Assembly: GCA_052387675.1 (NCBI GenBank)
Contig: JBQTIY010000001.1
Span: 124,001 to 188,000, forward strand
DNA from: JBQTIY01 sp052387675
GTDB lineage: Bacteria; Planctomycetota; B15-G4
Direction: 5' to 3'
DNA length: 64,000 bases
The stretch's first letter is position 1. The number at the start of each line of letters is the position of its first letter. The notes under the pieces were generated by a model, which made no database searches, had not been told where the DNA came from, and saw nothing but the letters and a program-made list of their open reading frames with translations. Made by a program: the position numbers and the translations under genes. Shown piece by piece: positions 23,848 to 32,448 of this stretch.

Positions 23848-26718
23848 CTAGTCGCGCAGGACGAGGTTCAAGATCTGAGTGTCGCCGTCTCTGACGGTGA
23901 ACCTCAGGCCCACGGTTTCGCAGTCGTGTGGGGTCGGATACCAACCTCTATGGGAGCAGATTCGATACGTACCCGCGGCGAGCCCAGAGGTGCTGTACTG
24001 GCCTCCCACGAGCCTGACCGTTTCGGTTTCGCCCTCTGCGCTCTCAATGAAGACGATCGCCGTGTCTTGTGCAAGCGCTCCGGCCGCGGTTCGCACGCAT
24101 CCCGAGACAGACGCTCCGCGGCAAATCGGAATCACGATGTCGTCGATGGTCTGACCGGAGGCGAGTTGGAGATCGCCGGACAGGGCCGGGGGATGCCTCG
24201 GGTGAATCGAACAGTAGGTATTCGAGCGGATCGCGTAGACACCCGTCAGGAGGTGCTCCAGTGAGAATCGTCCATCGTCATCGGTGGTCACCGACCCGAA
24301 CCAGTCGTCGTTTCTCTGGATCGACAGGCGCTCTTCGGCAACGGGGCCTTGTGGGCCGACGACGCGACCTGCGAGTCGCCCAGTTCCGACGTCGATGCGC
24401 ACTTTCCGTTGATCCCCCCAAGCCAGCGTGATCGGATCAGCCATGCCGATCGGCCCAAAACCGCCGTCCTCGCGCAAAGCAGTCACCAGGACTTCGTATT
24501 CGCCGGGCCCAGGGAGCAGAAGCGCGGCATGGCCGCCGGGATCGGTCTCTAACGACTGACTGTCGAAGTACGACTCCTCAGCGAGCTGGCGTACTTCCAA
24601 GCCGAGTCCGGTCGTGGCAGGACCTGCCATCAAGACCTGCACTTCGAGTTGTGGCGGCGATCGATCGAAGCGAACGACTCTGTGCTCCCCTGGACCCAGC
24701 GTAACGATCATTTCGCCGACATCGCCGACGACGAGCCGATACTCAGCCGCTGCGAGTCCGTCGAACCGAAAGCGGCCGTCCTCGCCTGAGGTGGTGTAGC
24801 TCTCATCCTGCAAGGCCGAGACATCGCTGGGTTCGAGGGTCACCGAATGCTCGGGCACCTTTCCCAGCTTGGCCGCGGTCTCGTGCACGATCCCCTCGAG
24901 GCTCGCTGCGCGCGACAGCGTGAGGGTGATGCCTTCGTGATGGTCGCCCCCGCTCGTGCTGATCGGCCCGACGCGCGCGCGCGCTCGGCCGGCCGCGCTT
25001 GCTGCGACGTTCCACACGCCCGACCCAATCCCCTCGATCGAGAAGCGACCGTCCACTCCGGTTGTGGCCCGTGAACTGTGCGAGACCCAGTAGTAATCGA
25101 AATCAATGAGGCTCACTGCGGCCCCTTCGATCGGTGCTCCCGCCTCGTCCACAACGCGGCCCGCGATCAGCGCCTGTGGAAGCAACTCGACGACCTGTAA
25201 CTCTCGCGCTCCAACGGCTTGACCTGCCGCGGTCGCCTTGGCCTCGGCATAGCCGGGCGCTCGAACCGTGAGGGTTGTGCCCTTGTGACCAACTCCATGC
25301 ACGATGTGGTCGTCACCACTCCTCCTGATGGGCAGCTGTGTCGGTGAATGGTGGTCGCCCACGACCCGTCGCGCAGTCAAGGAAGCTTCGGGAATCGGCG
25401 CGCCACTCGACTTGCTCACGATGCGCACGACAAGCGCTGCCTCCGGATCAAGACGCAGCTCGATTCCGGTGCGCCCGGCCTCGACATCTCGTAGCCGTGT
25501 GGCTTCGTAGCCGCTGGCGTAGGCATAGAGGGTCACGTTCGGTGACAGCAGCCCGTCGAGTGCGAAGCGCCCTTGCTCGTCCGTCAGGCCGCGAAGCGTC
25601 GGGCGCCAGTGCTCCGCCTCCAGCTCGTAAAGAAGACTGTCGTCCCCGGGCCCAAAACGAATGATTGAGCAGCCACCACTTGTGCCCATGACTTCACGAG
25701 CGGTCGCAAAGACCGAGGCGTCCGCGAGAGGCGCGCCTGAGTTGCTCAGCACGCGGCCCCAAAGAGCACTTCCGCGCACGAGGACGAGGTCACCCGCGTC
25801 GACTTCGCCCCCCTCAACGAGGTCAATGTTCTCGACCTCCGCGCGCGCGTAGCCCTTCGCAAGGACTTCGACGGAAATCTGGTTTGGCCACAGCCGCCCG
25901 AGTCTGAAGGCGCCGTCCGGCCCAGTCCGCGTGCTGTGGAAGTCCTCGACCGCTAACGAAGGCCAGAGCATCACGTCGCGCCGACTGCTGTCTCGCCCCG
26001 AAGGCTCTGAGCCAGCGACACGGACCGTCGCGCCGGCAATCGGTTCGCCCGCTTCGTTGAGAACGCGGCCGATCAAGCCTCCCTCGGGAAGCAACACGAG
26101 CGCGTCGGAAGTCAGCCCATTTCGCAACGATTCGACACGAGCCGCGAAGTGGGCTTTCACGACGACGAGCTGAGGAAACTTGGGAACTCGGTAGGGGCCG
26201 CGACTCCACTCCTCCGGATCCTCAGGCCCGGAGATCGAGAACTCACCCTGCGCATTCGTCCGAGTGTGCGGCACTTCGCTCAAGGGAGCGCCCTCGACCA
26301 TTGCCAGGGACGCGTCTCCACCTGTTTCGGACGAGGCGGACATCGGCGTAACAAGGCCGGCGCGCTCGAGAACACTGCCTCGTGGCAGGAACCACACATC
26401 GGCTTCCGCCAGCGGCACACCCTCAGCATCCGTCACCTTTCCGGTGACGGTGAGCGCCTCACCGAGCGACATCCAAGGGATTGGCGCTGCCGCGCGAATG
26501 ACCGGAGCGGACGGATCGTCGACGACTGGAATGAGTTCAGGCGTGGAGCTGCGCTGCGGCAGTCTGGGATCTCGCGTGGTGTCACTCAGCGCCGCACGCT
26601 TGTCCAAGCTCTCATTCAACAAGCCGGGATCGGCATCACCGGAGGATTCCTGCGCGAGGACCCACATCGCACCGACCAGACCGGCCAGCAGCAGCACGGC
26701 GAGCAGCGCCCGAGACAT
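23848..26718 (-). CDS. Large exported carboxypeptidase-regulatory-repeat protein (956 aa)
   Basis: The ATG at 26718 opens a short signal or anchor segment (ALLAVLLLAGLVGAMWVLA). From about residue 90 to the end there are at least eight carboxypeptidase-regulatory-like (CarboxypepD_reg, transthyretin-like) units, each with a strand such as VSGxVxDxxGxPIxGAxV followed by a TDxxGRFxLxGLxxG turn (for example GRVLNEAGEPIAGATVRV, GRVVDEAGAPIEGAAVSL, DGRFSLEHLLTGVY). Such rod-like proteins are common on planctomycete surfaces; no enzymatic domain is visible. It is alone on its strand, followed after 168 bp by the 80-aa gene. Confidence 0.9.
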   Translation of the reverse strand: MSRALLAVLLLAGLVGAMWVLAQESSGDADPGLLNESLDKRAALSDTTRDPRLPQRSSTPELIPVVDDPSAPVIRAAAPIPWMSLGEALTVTGKVTDAEGVPLAEADVWFLPRGSVLERAGLVTPMSASSETGGDASLAMVEGAPLSEVPHTRTNAQGEFSISGPEDPEEWSRGPYRVPKFPQLVVVKAHFAARVESLRNGLTSDALVLLPEGGLIGRVLNEAGEPIAGATVRVAGSEPSGRDSSRRDVMLWPSLAVEDFHSTRTGPDGAFRLGRLWPNQISVEVLAKGYARAEVENIDLVEGGEVDAGDLVLVRGSALWGRVLSNSGAPLADASVFATAREVMGTSGGCSIIRFGPGDDSLLYELEAEHWRPTLRGLTDEQGRFALDGLLSPNVTLYAYASGYEATRLRDVEAGRTGIELRLDPEAALVVRIVSKSSGAPIPEASLTARRVVGDHHSPTQLPIRRSGDDHIVHGVGHKGTTLTVRAPGYAEAKATAAGQAVGARELQVVELLPQALIAGRVVDEAGAPIEGAAVSLIDFDYYWVSHSSRATTGVDGRFSIEGIGSGVWNVAASAAGRARARVGPISTSGGDHHEGITLTLSRAASLEGIVHETAAKLGKVPEHSVTLEPSDVSALQDESYTTSGEDGRFRFDGLAAAEYRLVVGDVGEMIVTLGPGEHRVVRFDRSPPQLEVQVLMAGPATTGLGLEVRQLAEESYFDSQSLETDPGGHAALLLPGPGEYEVLVTALREDGGFGPIGMADPITLAWGDQRKVRIDVGTGRLAGRVVGPQGPVAEERLSIQRNDDWFGSVTTDDDGRFSLEHLLTGVYAIRSNTYCSIHPRHPPALSGDLQLASGQTIDDIVIPICRGASVSGCVRTAAGALAQDTAIVFIESAEGETETVRLVGGQYSTSGLAAGTYRICSHRGWYPTPHDCETVGLRFTVRDGDTQILNLVLRD

Positions 26719-26895
26719 CAGCGACTCTCCACGCGGTCGATTCTCCAAGCCCGCCACGCGGATTGTAGCCAGCTTCTGCTCCGACCGTAACGGTGAGTGG
26801 CGGTCTGCTCGCGGTGCCTAGGAATCACCCTACTCTCGCCTCGGAACCCCTCCCGCGTTTAAGTAACATTCCAAGCTCACCCGAATCAGGAGCCA

Positions 26896-27660
26896 ATGAT
26901 GTCCCTACGTTCCCTATCCGTCGCAGACCTCCGCCGTGAACTTGCCCGCCGTGAGCGCGGCGCGGCTGTCCTCTCGCAGAAGCGGGCCAAGCTCGCCGCA
27001 AGCCTGGCCACGCTCGACGCCGAACTCTCGGACCTGGGTGTGACAGCTTCGAGCGCGCCCCGCCGTGGACGCCCGGCCGGCTCCAAGAACAGGCGCGGCA
27101 GCAAGGCTCCGGGCCGCAAGCCGGGCCGCAAGCCGGGCCGCGCCACAGGCCGCAAGATCGGCCGCCCCGCTGGCTCCGTCTCGCGCGGCAAGAACAAGGC
27201 CACGCTGGCCGACTCGCTCGCCGCCGCCATCCGGCCCGGCACGACGGTCTCACCGTCCGAGGCGCTCCAGCGTGTGAAGGCCGCCGGCTACAAGACCAAC
27301 AGCTCGGCCTTCCGCGTGACCGTCACGCAGACGCTCATCAAGGACAGCCGCTTCAAGCGCACGGGCCAGGGGCAGTATCTGCGCGTGGGCGGCGCGGCCA
27401 CCGGCGGCAAGGCGACGAAGACCGCGAAGCCGGCCAAGGCCGCCAAGCGGGCCAAGCCGGCGAAGGCCAAGCGCAAGGCGTCCAAGAAGCCGGGGCGCAA
27501 GCCGGCCCGGAAGTCCGCGCCGAAGGTTGCGCGCAAGCCCGCTCGCAAGGCCGCGCCCAAGACCGCGCGCAAGGCGCGGCGGATGGCTCCTGCGAAGGCT
27601 GCTCCCAAGGCTGCCGCGCAGCCTGTGCCGCAGGCGGCCCCGGCCGTGGCGATGGCCTAG
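26896..27660 (+). CDS. Lys/Ala/Pro-rich AT-hook, histone-H1-like protein (254 aa)
   Basis: Probably a nucleoid protein. The N-terminal helix (about 1-48) could form a coiled coil. Residues about 57-95 carry AT-hook-like RGRPAGSKN, GRKPGRKPGR and GRPAGS. A folded domain at about 100-165 (TLADSLAAAIRPG, SEALQRVKAAGYKTN, QTLIKDSRF, GQGQYL) looks like a small winged helix. The last 90 residues are a (K/R)(P/A)xKA tail like the C-terminal tail of histone H1. AGGA lies 5 nt upstream of the double ATG. Binding to AT-rich minor groove is expected from the motifs. Confidence 0.85.
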   Translation: MMSLRSLSVADLRRELARRERGAAVLSQKRAKLAASLATLDAELSDLGVTASSAPRRGRPAGSKNRRGSKAPGRKPGRKPGRATGRKIGRPAGSVSRGKNKATLADSLAAAIRPGTTVSPSEALQRVKAAGYKTNSSAFRVTVTQTLIKDSRFKRTGQGQYLRVGGAATGGKATKTAKPAKAAKRAKPAKAKRKASKKPGRKPARKSAPKVARKPARKAAPKTARKARRMAPAKAAPKAAAQPVPQAAPAVAMA

Positions 27661-27723
27661 AGCAGTAGGCCCCACCTCCAGGGCGAATCACCGGCGGCGT
27701 CGCGTCCCGGTTATGTCGCGGCG

Positions 27724-28005
27724 CTATCCCTCGTCGCCGGCATCGCCGTCGAACAGCACGCGCCCGTCACCCTTCGCGATGACGACCACCCGCGACGAAC
27801 GAAACATCAAGTCGTCTTTCCCGTCATACCAGGGCATCAAGACGAACCAGGCCGGATCGTCGGGGCATCCGTAGATGTAAACGCCACCTGGTTTGCCGTC
27901 CGAGATGCGCAAGGCCGCTGCCGTCGGGCGCGGCGCAGCCTCAGCGACTCCGCTCCGCAGCGCGTGAGCTAACGCCAGCGCGATCGCATCGTCTCGCCCG
28001 ATCAT
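27724..28005 (-). CDS. Small protein of unknown function (93 aa)
   Basis: Acidic protein with an N-terminal helix, then strands with WFVLMPWYDGK and SSRVVVIAKGDGRVLFDGDAGDEG, which read like a compact alpha+beta fold of the type seen in small immunity or chaperone-like proteins. No family was recognised. Convergent with the AT-hook gene. Confidence 0.6.
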   Translation of the reverse strand: MIGRDDAIALALAHALRSGVAEAAPRPTAAALRISDGKPGGVYIYGCPDDPAWFVLMPWYDGKDDLMFRSSRVVVIAKGDGRVLFDGDAGDEG

Positions 28006-28438
28006 GTCAGCCTCCGCACCGTAACGGCCACTGATAAGGCGGAGCCAGCGGGAAGCTCAGGGAAAAGGGGGAATGAGTAGGAGAGCTTTACGCCGGATGA
28101 GGGCGACCCGCTGACGCCGCGAGGGGATTGTAGGGCCTTCGATTCGCGGAACGCCAGGACTACACTTCCGCCTGAAGCCGAGCCGCGAAGGGCCCGGCGC
28201 GCCCCACGGGAGATGCAGTTTGCAGATTGTCCCAGCCGTTCATTGCCGCCAGGACCTGCGAGTAGGAGGACGCCAGTATCCCGGTGTGCTCCCCGCACCG
28301 CATTCCAGCCACGCGACCATCCCCACCGACTCCAACACAGTCGTCCTGCTGACGCTGGCGATGCATGTACAGTTTCTGCGCACACATCGACATGTCTATG
28401 CCGTTCTCCCACGTCGCTAACTGACAGGACTCACCAGC
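28006..28438. other. Intergenic region, 433 bp, no supported gene
   Basis: Separates the core-like left part from the defence island. A minus-strand frame through it (28,002-28,412) has the codon bias of noise and no recognisable content. Only the likely ribosome site AGGAC before 28,439 is noted. Confidence 0.5.
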
Positions 28439-29290
28439 ATGCCTACTTCACTTCACGGAGTACAACCCGGAAGCATTGAGATCGAGATCCAGAAGCTACA
28501 TGGCGAACCTGGTCTTGGCTGTCATCGCCTCCGTGTTGATCTGAAAGTTTCCGCGGCGGGCTATCCCCCTAATATGGCGACGCTTATCTCTCTGTCGGGA
28601 GATCTCCAAGTGCAACGACAAGCAGGTCGCTTGTTCGTGTCTGCCTGCCATACCTCAATTGGCACGCCGCTTCCTCTCAACATGCTCACCCGACCAACTT
28701 CTGTTTCTCTTTACTTTGACCTGGCTTCGAGATCGCTCCTCGAGCTTGAGTCTCACCGCGCTGGCGGTGATCTGAAGGTCCAGCTCTTTCTCCGATCACT
28801 TGCGTTCTCTACAGGACACTTCAGCAGCCCTGCATGCGACATGACCCACACGGAGCCGCAGAGCAGCTGGTGTAGCATCCTGAGCAGTATGGGCTTTGAC
28901 GCTCCGTTGATGTTCGAAGTCTCGCTATCCGGTTACCCAGAAGGATCCGAACTCATCCGGGCCGCCGAACATCTGGCCACGGCAGTCGAACACCTGCGAG
29001 CGGGTAAATGGATGGAATCAGTTGCGGCCTGTCGAAAGTGCCTTGATGCACTCAAGGCTCATGATAAGGGCTTGAGAACGGTCACTCACTTAACGGACAC
29101 CGAAGCAACGCTCCCACACCGACTGTCAGGAATATGGACAGCGGTTCGGCATTGTTGCCACTTGGCGGTCCACGACGAGCCTGACCTGAGAGCAGATGCC
29201 TTCGACTTTGCTACCACGCGGGAACTGGTAATGCTCACCGCCGCGCTGCTGGGGCACTACGGCGACAAGATCGCGCTCCAACGCTCATAA
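28439..29290 (+). CDS. Protein of unknown function at the edge of the restriction island (283 aa)
   Basis: Two parts: a beta-rich half (about 1-150, with LRVDLKVSAAGYPPN and VSLYFDLASRSLLELE) and a helical half (about 175-283, LIRAAEHLATAVEHLRAGKWMESVAACRKCLDALKAHD, then RHCCHLAVHDEPDLRADAFDFATTRELVMLTAALLG). The second half resembles the helical HEPN or DUF4145-type domain used to detect hits in defence proteins, but the HEPN RxxxxH motif is not clear (RHCCHLAVH is the nearest). Base composition is lower in GC than its left-hand neighbours. It ends 27 bp from the end of hsdM, convergent. Confidence 0.65.
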   Translation: MPTSLHGVQPGSIEIEIQKLHGEPGLGCHRLRVDLKVSAAGYPPNMATLISLSGDLQVQRQAGRLFVSACHTSIGTPLPLNMLTRPTSVSLYFDLASRSLLELESHRAGGDLKVQLFLRSLAFSTGHFSSPACDMTHTEPQSSWCSILSSMGFDAPLMFEVSLSGYPEGSELIRAAEHLATAVEHLRAGKWMESVAACRKCLDALKAHDKGLRTVTHLTDTEATLPHRLSGIWTAVRHCCHLAVHDEPDLRADAFDFATTRELVMLTAALLGHYGDKIALQRS

Positions 29291-29317
29291 CCCACCTCGG
29301 CGCCTCGCGAGTATTGT

Positions 29318-30826
29318 TCAACCACGCCCGTCTGCATCCTGCTTCGTCGAGTTCAGCCGGCGAGAGATTCTCGCAAACTGCTCCAGCGCTGTTTCGAGTT
29401 CGTCTACGATTTCGGCGGCGATTATGTCGGGAGCCGGCAGCGAATCCGTGTCGGTCAGGCTCTGGTCCTTGATCCAGAACAGATCGAGGCTGAGTTTGTC
29501 GCGCTTGAGGATTTCGTCGTAGGTGTAGCAGCGCCAGCGGCCGTCGGGGTTCGCTTCAGTCCAGGTAGGCTTGCGTCTGTGAATGGCACTGGGCTTGTAG
29601 CACTTGACGAACTCATCGAAGTCCTGCCGTGTGATGGGCGATTGTTTTTGTGTGAAGTGCTTGTTCGTCCGCAGGTCATAGACCCACAGCTTCTCCGTCC
29701 ACGGCGCGGGGCGGCCCTCCTTCTTGTCAAAGAAGAGGACGTTTGCCTTTACGCCTGGCGAGTACCAGATGCCGGTTGGAAGGCGGAGCAGCGTGTGGAT
29801 ATTGCATTTCTCTAGCAGATTGCGCCGGACCTTCTCACCTGCGCCGCCTTCAAACAGGACGTTGTCTGGCAGCACCACGGCGGCGCGCCCATTGATCTTG
29901 AGCAGCGAGAACATGTGCTGCACGAAGTTGAGCTGCTTGTTGCTCGTTTCCGTCCAGAAGTCCTCACGCACAACCACGGCGTCGTCCTTCTCAGTGTCGC
30001 CCTCCTCGTTCACGAAAAGCACGCTCTGGCTTTTCCCAAAGGGGGGATTGGCCAAAATCATCGTGTACTCCTTACTCCACGGCGCGGCGAGACTGTCATG
30101 ACCGGAATGGACCACAACCTTGTCGCCGCCGATGCCGTGCAGATAGAGGTTCATCGCGCACATGCGGCCAACCTTGGGCGAGAGTTCCATCGCCTCGACG
30201 AGTTCTTCGCGCAGCGCACGCTTCTCTTCGGCGTGCAAGTCCTTACCGAACTTGGAGAGCACATAGTTGTAGGCGTTGAAAAGGAAGCCGCCCGTACCCG
30301 CCGCCGGATCGCAAATGCGGTCCTGCGGTGAGGGCTGCATCACTTCCACCATCGTCTGGATGACGGCGCGAGTCGTGAAGTACTGCCCCGCGCCCTTGGT
30401 GGACTCCGACGCGCTGCGCTGAAGCAGTTCCTCGTAGATTGTCCCCTTCACGTCCACGGGCAAACTCATCCAATCCTCTTTGTCGATGAGGTTCACGATG
30501 AGCTGCTTCAACAGCGCGGGATTGTGAATGTCGCACCGCGCGCCCTTGAAAATGACGCCGAGCATTCCGGGCCTGAGACCGAGCTTCTCGATGGAGTCGC
30601 TGTATTGCTTCTCTAGCGCCGCACCATCAAGCGGCAGCAAGGCTTTCCAGCCGAGTTCCGGCGGCACGATGGGTTTCTGATTGTAAGGCGCCTCGGTGAG
30701 CTGGTCGGCCATCTTGAGGAAGAGCAGCATCGTGAGCTGCTCCACATACTCCACACAGGAGAGACCGGCCTGTTGAAGGACCCCGGCATAGCTCCAGGCT
30801 CGTTTGCCGATCTGGGATGCGTCCAT
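29318..30826 (-). CDS. hsdM: Type I restriction-modification N6-adenine methyltransferase HsdM (502 aa)
   Basis: Modification subunit: transfers methyl from AdoMet to adenine in the site chosen by HsdS. HsdM_N helical domain at about 5-130, SAM motif DPAAGTGG at about 173-180, catalytic NPPFG (N6-adenine type NPPF) at about 260-264, and a C-terminal region that docks HsdS. Length is normal for the compact HsdM group. It follows hsdS by 14 bp and is the last gene of the hsdR-hsdS-hsdM operon. Confidence 0.96.
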   Translation of the reverse strand: MDASQIGKRAWSYAGVLQQAGLSCVEYVEQLTMLLFLKMADQLTEAPYNQKPIVPPELGWKALLPLDGAALEKQYSDSIEKLGLRPGMLGVIFKGARCDIHNPALLKQLIVNLIDKEDWMSLPVDVKGTIYEELLQRSASESTKGAGQYFTTRAVIQTMVEVMQPSPQDRICDPAAGTGGFLFNAYNYVLSKFGKDLHAEEKRALREELVEAMELSPKVGRMCAMNLYLHGIGGDKVVVHSGHDSLAAPWSKEYTMILANPPFGKSQSVLFVNEEGDTEKDDAVVVREDFWTETSNKQLNFVQHMFSLLKINGRAAVVLPDNVLFEGGAGEKVRRNLLEKCNIHTLLRLPTGIWYSPGVKANVLFFDKKEGRPAPWTEKLWVYDLRTNKHFTQKQSPITRQDFDEFVKCYKPSAIHRRKPTWTEANPDGRWRCYTYDEILKRDKLSLDLFWIKDQSLTDTDSLPAPDIIAAEIVDELETALEQFARISRRLNSTKQDADGRG

Positions 30827-30840
30827 GGATCGTCGCTCCG

Positions 30841-32448
30841 TTAGTGCTTGCCGACGCGGGTGCGCGACTGCCTAGCTTTGGGCTTCGCCCCCTTCGCAGC
30901 CTGGGCCTGCCGGGCGCGTATCTCGCGCTCAGCCGTGATGCGTTTAAGCAGTTCGCTCGCGGGTTCGTCATTCGGGTCTTGCGGAACGAGCTGGCCGGTG
31001 AATGCGTGGCGAAGGATGCTTTGCCGCATCAAATGCGTGCTACTCAGCTTCACTTCGAGATTACTTTCAAGGTGATCAATCACGGAGAGCTGGTCTTCCA
31101 CGGCTTCAACGATGGCGGCTTGCTCGGCAATTGGTGGAAGCGAGAAAACGAAGTCGTTTAGCTGCGACGTGAACATATGCTGAATGAGGCTTCCGGTGTT
31201 TAGCTCCGCGACGAATGCTCGGAAGCGAGATGACTTAAAGAGCCAGAGCATGAAGCGTGGGTTCACTTCAATCGGCGTGAGTCGAGCCAGTCGCTGGTTG
31301 AGCAAACAGTGCTCGCCGGGAGAGGTCAAGCACACGCGTCCGAGGAAATCGTCCTTCAAAGACTGCGCTGTGAGGTTTATGACTAGCTCGCCTTCACCCA
31401 CCAAGTGATCGGGCGAGTGATCCGCGTAGTCCGGCGACATACAGCGCGTGTTGCGCTCGTTCCACCCGATGTACCCATTCGAGTAGAGATTCCCAGGACG
31501 GAGCAGTCTGACGCCCGCCGTTTGGTATTCCGCGCTCGGAAATGGTCGTCCATTCTGAGACATCCCAACTTGCTGCCAAGCCGCCCAGCACCACCTCTCC
31601 GGTAGCGGCGGGAGGTTGGTGCTGTCGGGCGCGACGGGTGCTGGGTACTTTTGTCTCCAGTCATTGGGAGGGGCCTTGCCGGCAGCTTCGAACTTTGCGA
31701 GCTGACTTTCTTCCCAGCGGCGGCGGCGTTCGGTCAGGATGCGGGCGAGTAGGGCGGAGGCGGGTTCGGTGGCTGAATGCTGCGCGCGCCACTCGGCGGT
31801 CAACGCACCTTCCACCGCCGCCTTGAGCACGGTGGCCCGGTACTGCTTCAGCTTCACCCGCACTCGCTCTAACGCCGCCACTCCCGCGTCGAGGTCGGAG
31901 AGGAGTTCGTCGAGTGTGTCAGCGATGCGCTCTTGTTCACTCGGCGGTGGAACAATCAAAGGCACCGATTGCGCTAATGGCTCGGCGGCAATGCTCGCCT
32001 GATTGACGTGGTGCTTGCACCGATGTCGGAAATAACCCGACATCCAGAGGTAGTGAAGTTGGCGAGCAACGAATGCCGGATTCATGCCGCTCTCGAGTCG
32101 GATCCGAGTCATGTGATTGGAGAACGCGAGTGGAGAACTGGTCGGAATCACGGTCGTCTTTCCGATAAGCTCAGGGCTATTCGTGTTGTTGAAGAGAACG
32201 TCTCCCGCTACCAGCGTCTTAGGTACTTCGCCCTCAACTGATTTCACTTCGGACAGATCGAAGCGGCCCTCGCGGTCGATATTCATCGGGCGAATGTGAG
32301 GAACGCCGCGTCCCTCGGAGTTGTGAGCGCCACTGGGAAAGCCGGATGTGACCGACTCCGCGATACTCGCGATCGCACAAGTCATCCAACCGTCCGGAAT
32401 CGGCGCAGCGCGCATCGGATAGTGGGCGAACACCAGACCTTCGCTCAC
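30841..32448 (-). CDS. hsdS: Type I restriction specificity subunit HsdS (535 aa)
   Basis: Sequence-recognition subunit shared by methylase and nuclease. Two target recognition domains (about 15-175 and 270-435), each ended by a long coiled coil (SEQERIADTLDELLSDLDAGVAAL near 170-220, and IAEQAAIVEAVEDQLSVIDHLESNL near 430-480), plus the conserved LKAAVEGALTAEWR and ILRHAFTGQLVPQDPNDEPAS ends. Start is GTG, its bases overlapping the hsdR stop as GTGA, so translation is coupled. Target sequence cannot be read from the protein. Confidence 0.95.
   Translation of the reverse strand: MSEGLVFAHYPMRAAPIPDGWMTCAIASIAESVTSGFPSGAHNSEGRGVPHIRPMNIDREGRFDLSEVKSVEGEVPKTLVAGDVLFNNTNSPELIGKTTVIPTSSPLAFSNHMTRIRLESGMNPAFVARQLHYLWMSGYFRHRCKHHVNQASIAAEPLAQSVPLIVPPPSEQERIADTLDELLSDLDAGVAALERVRVKLKQYRATVLKAAVEGALTAEWRAQHSATEPASALLARILTERRRRWEESQLAKFEAAGKAPPNDWRQKYPAPVAPDSTNLPPLPERWCWAAWQQVGMSQNGRPFPSAEYQTAGVRLLRPGNLYSNGYIGWNERNTRCMSPDYADHSPDHLVGEGELVINLTAQSLKDDFLGRVCLTSPGEHCLLNQRLARLTPIEVNPRFMLWLFKSSRFRAFVAELNTGSLIQHMFTSQLNDFVFSLPPIAEQAAIVEAVEDQLSVIDHLESNLEVKLSSTHLMRQSILRHAFTGQLVPQDPNDEPASELLKRITAEREIRARQAQAAKGAKPKARQSRTRVGKH

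Noticed and set aside
28002..28412. Minus-strand frame of 136 codons left of the island
   Set aside because: Starts in poor context, Trp/Arg/Gly-rich noise, overlaps the start of a better gene by 4 nt only; no family.
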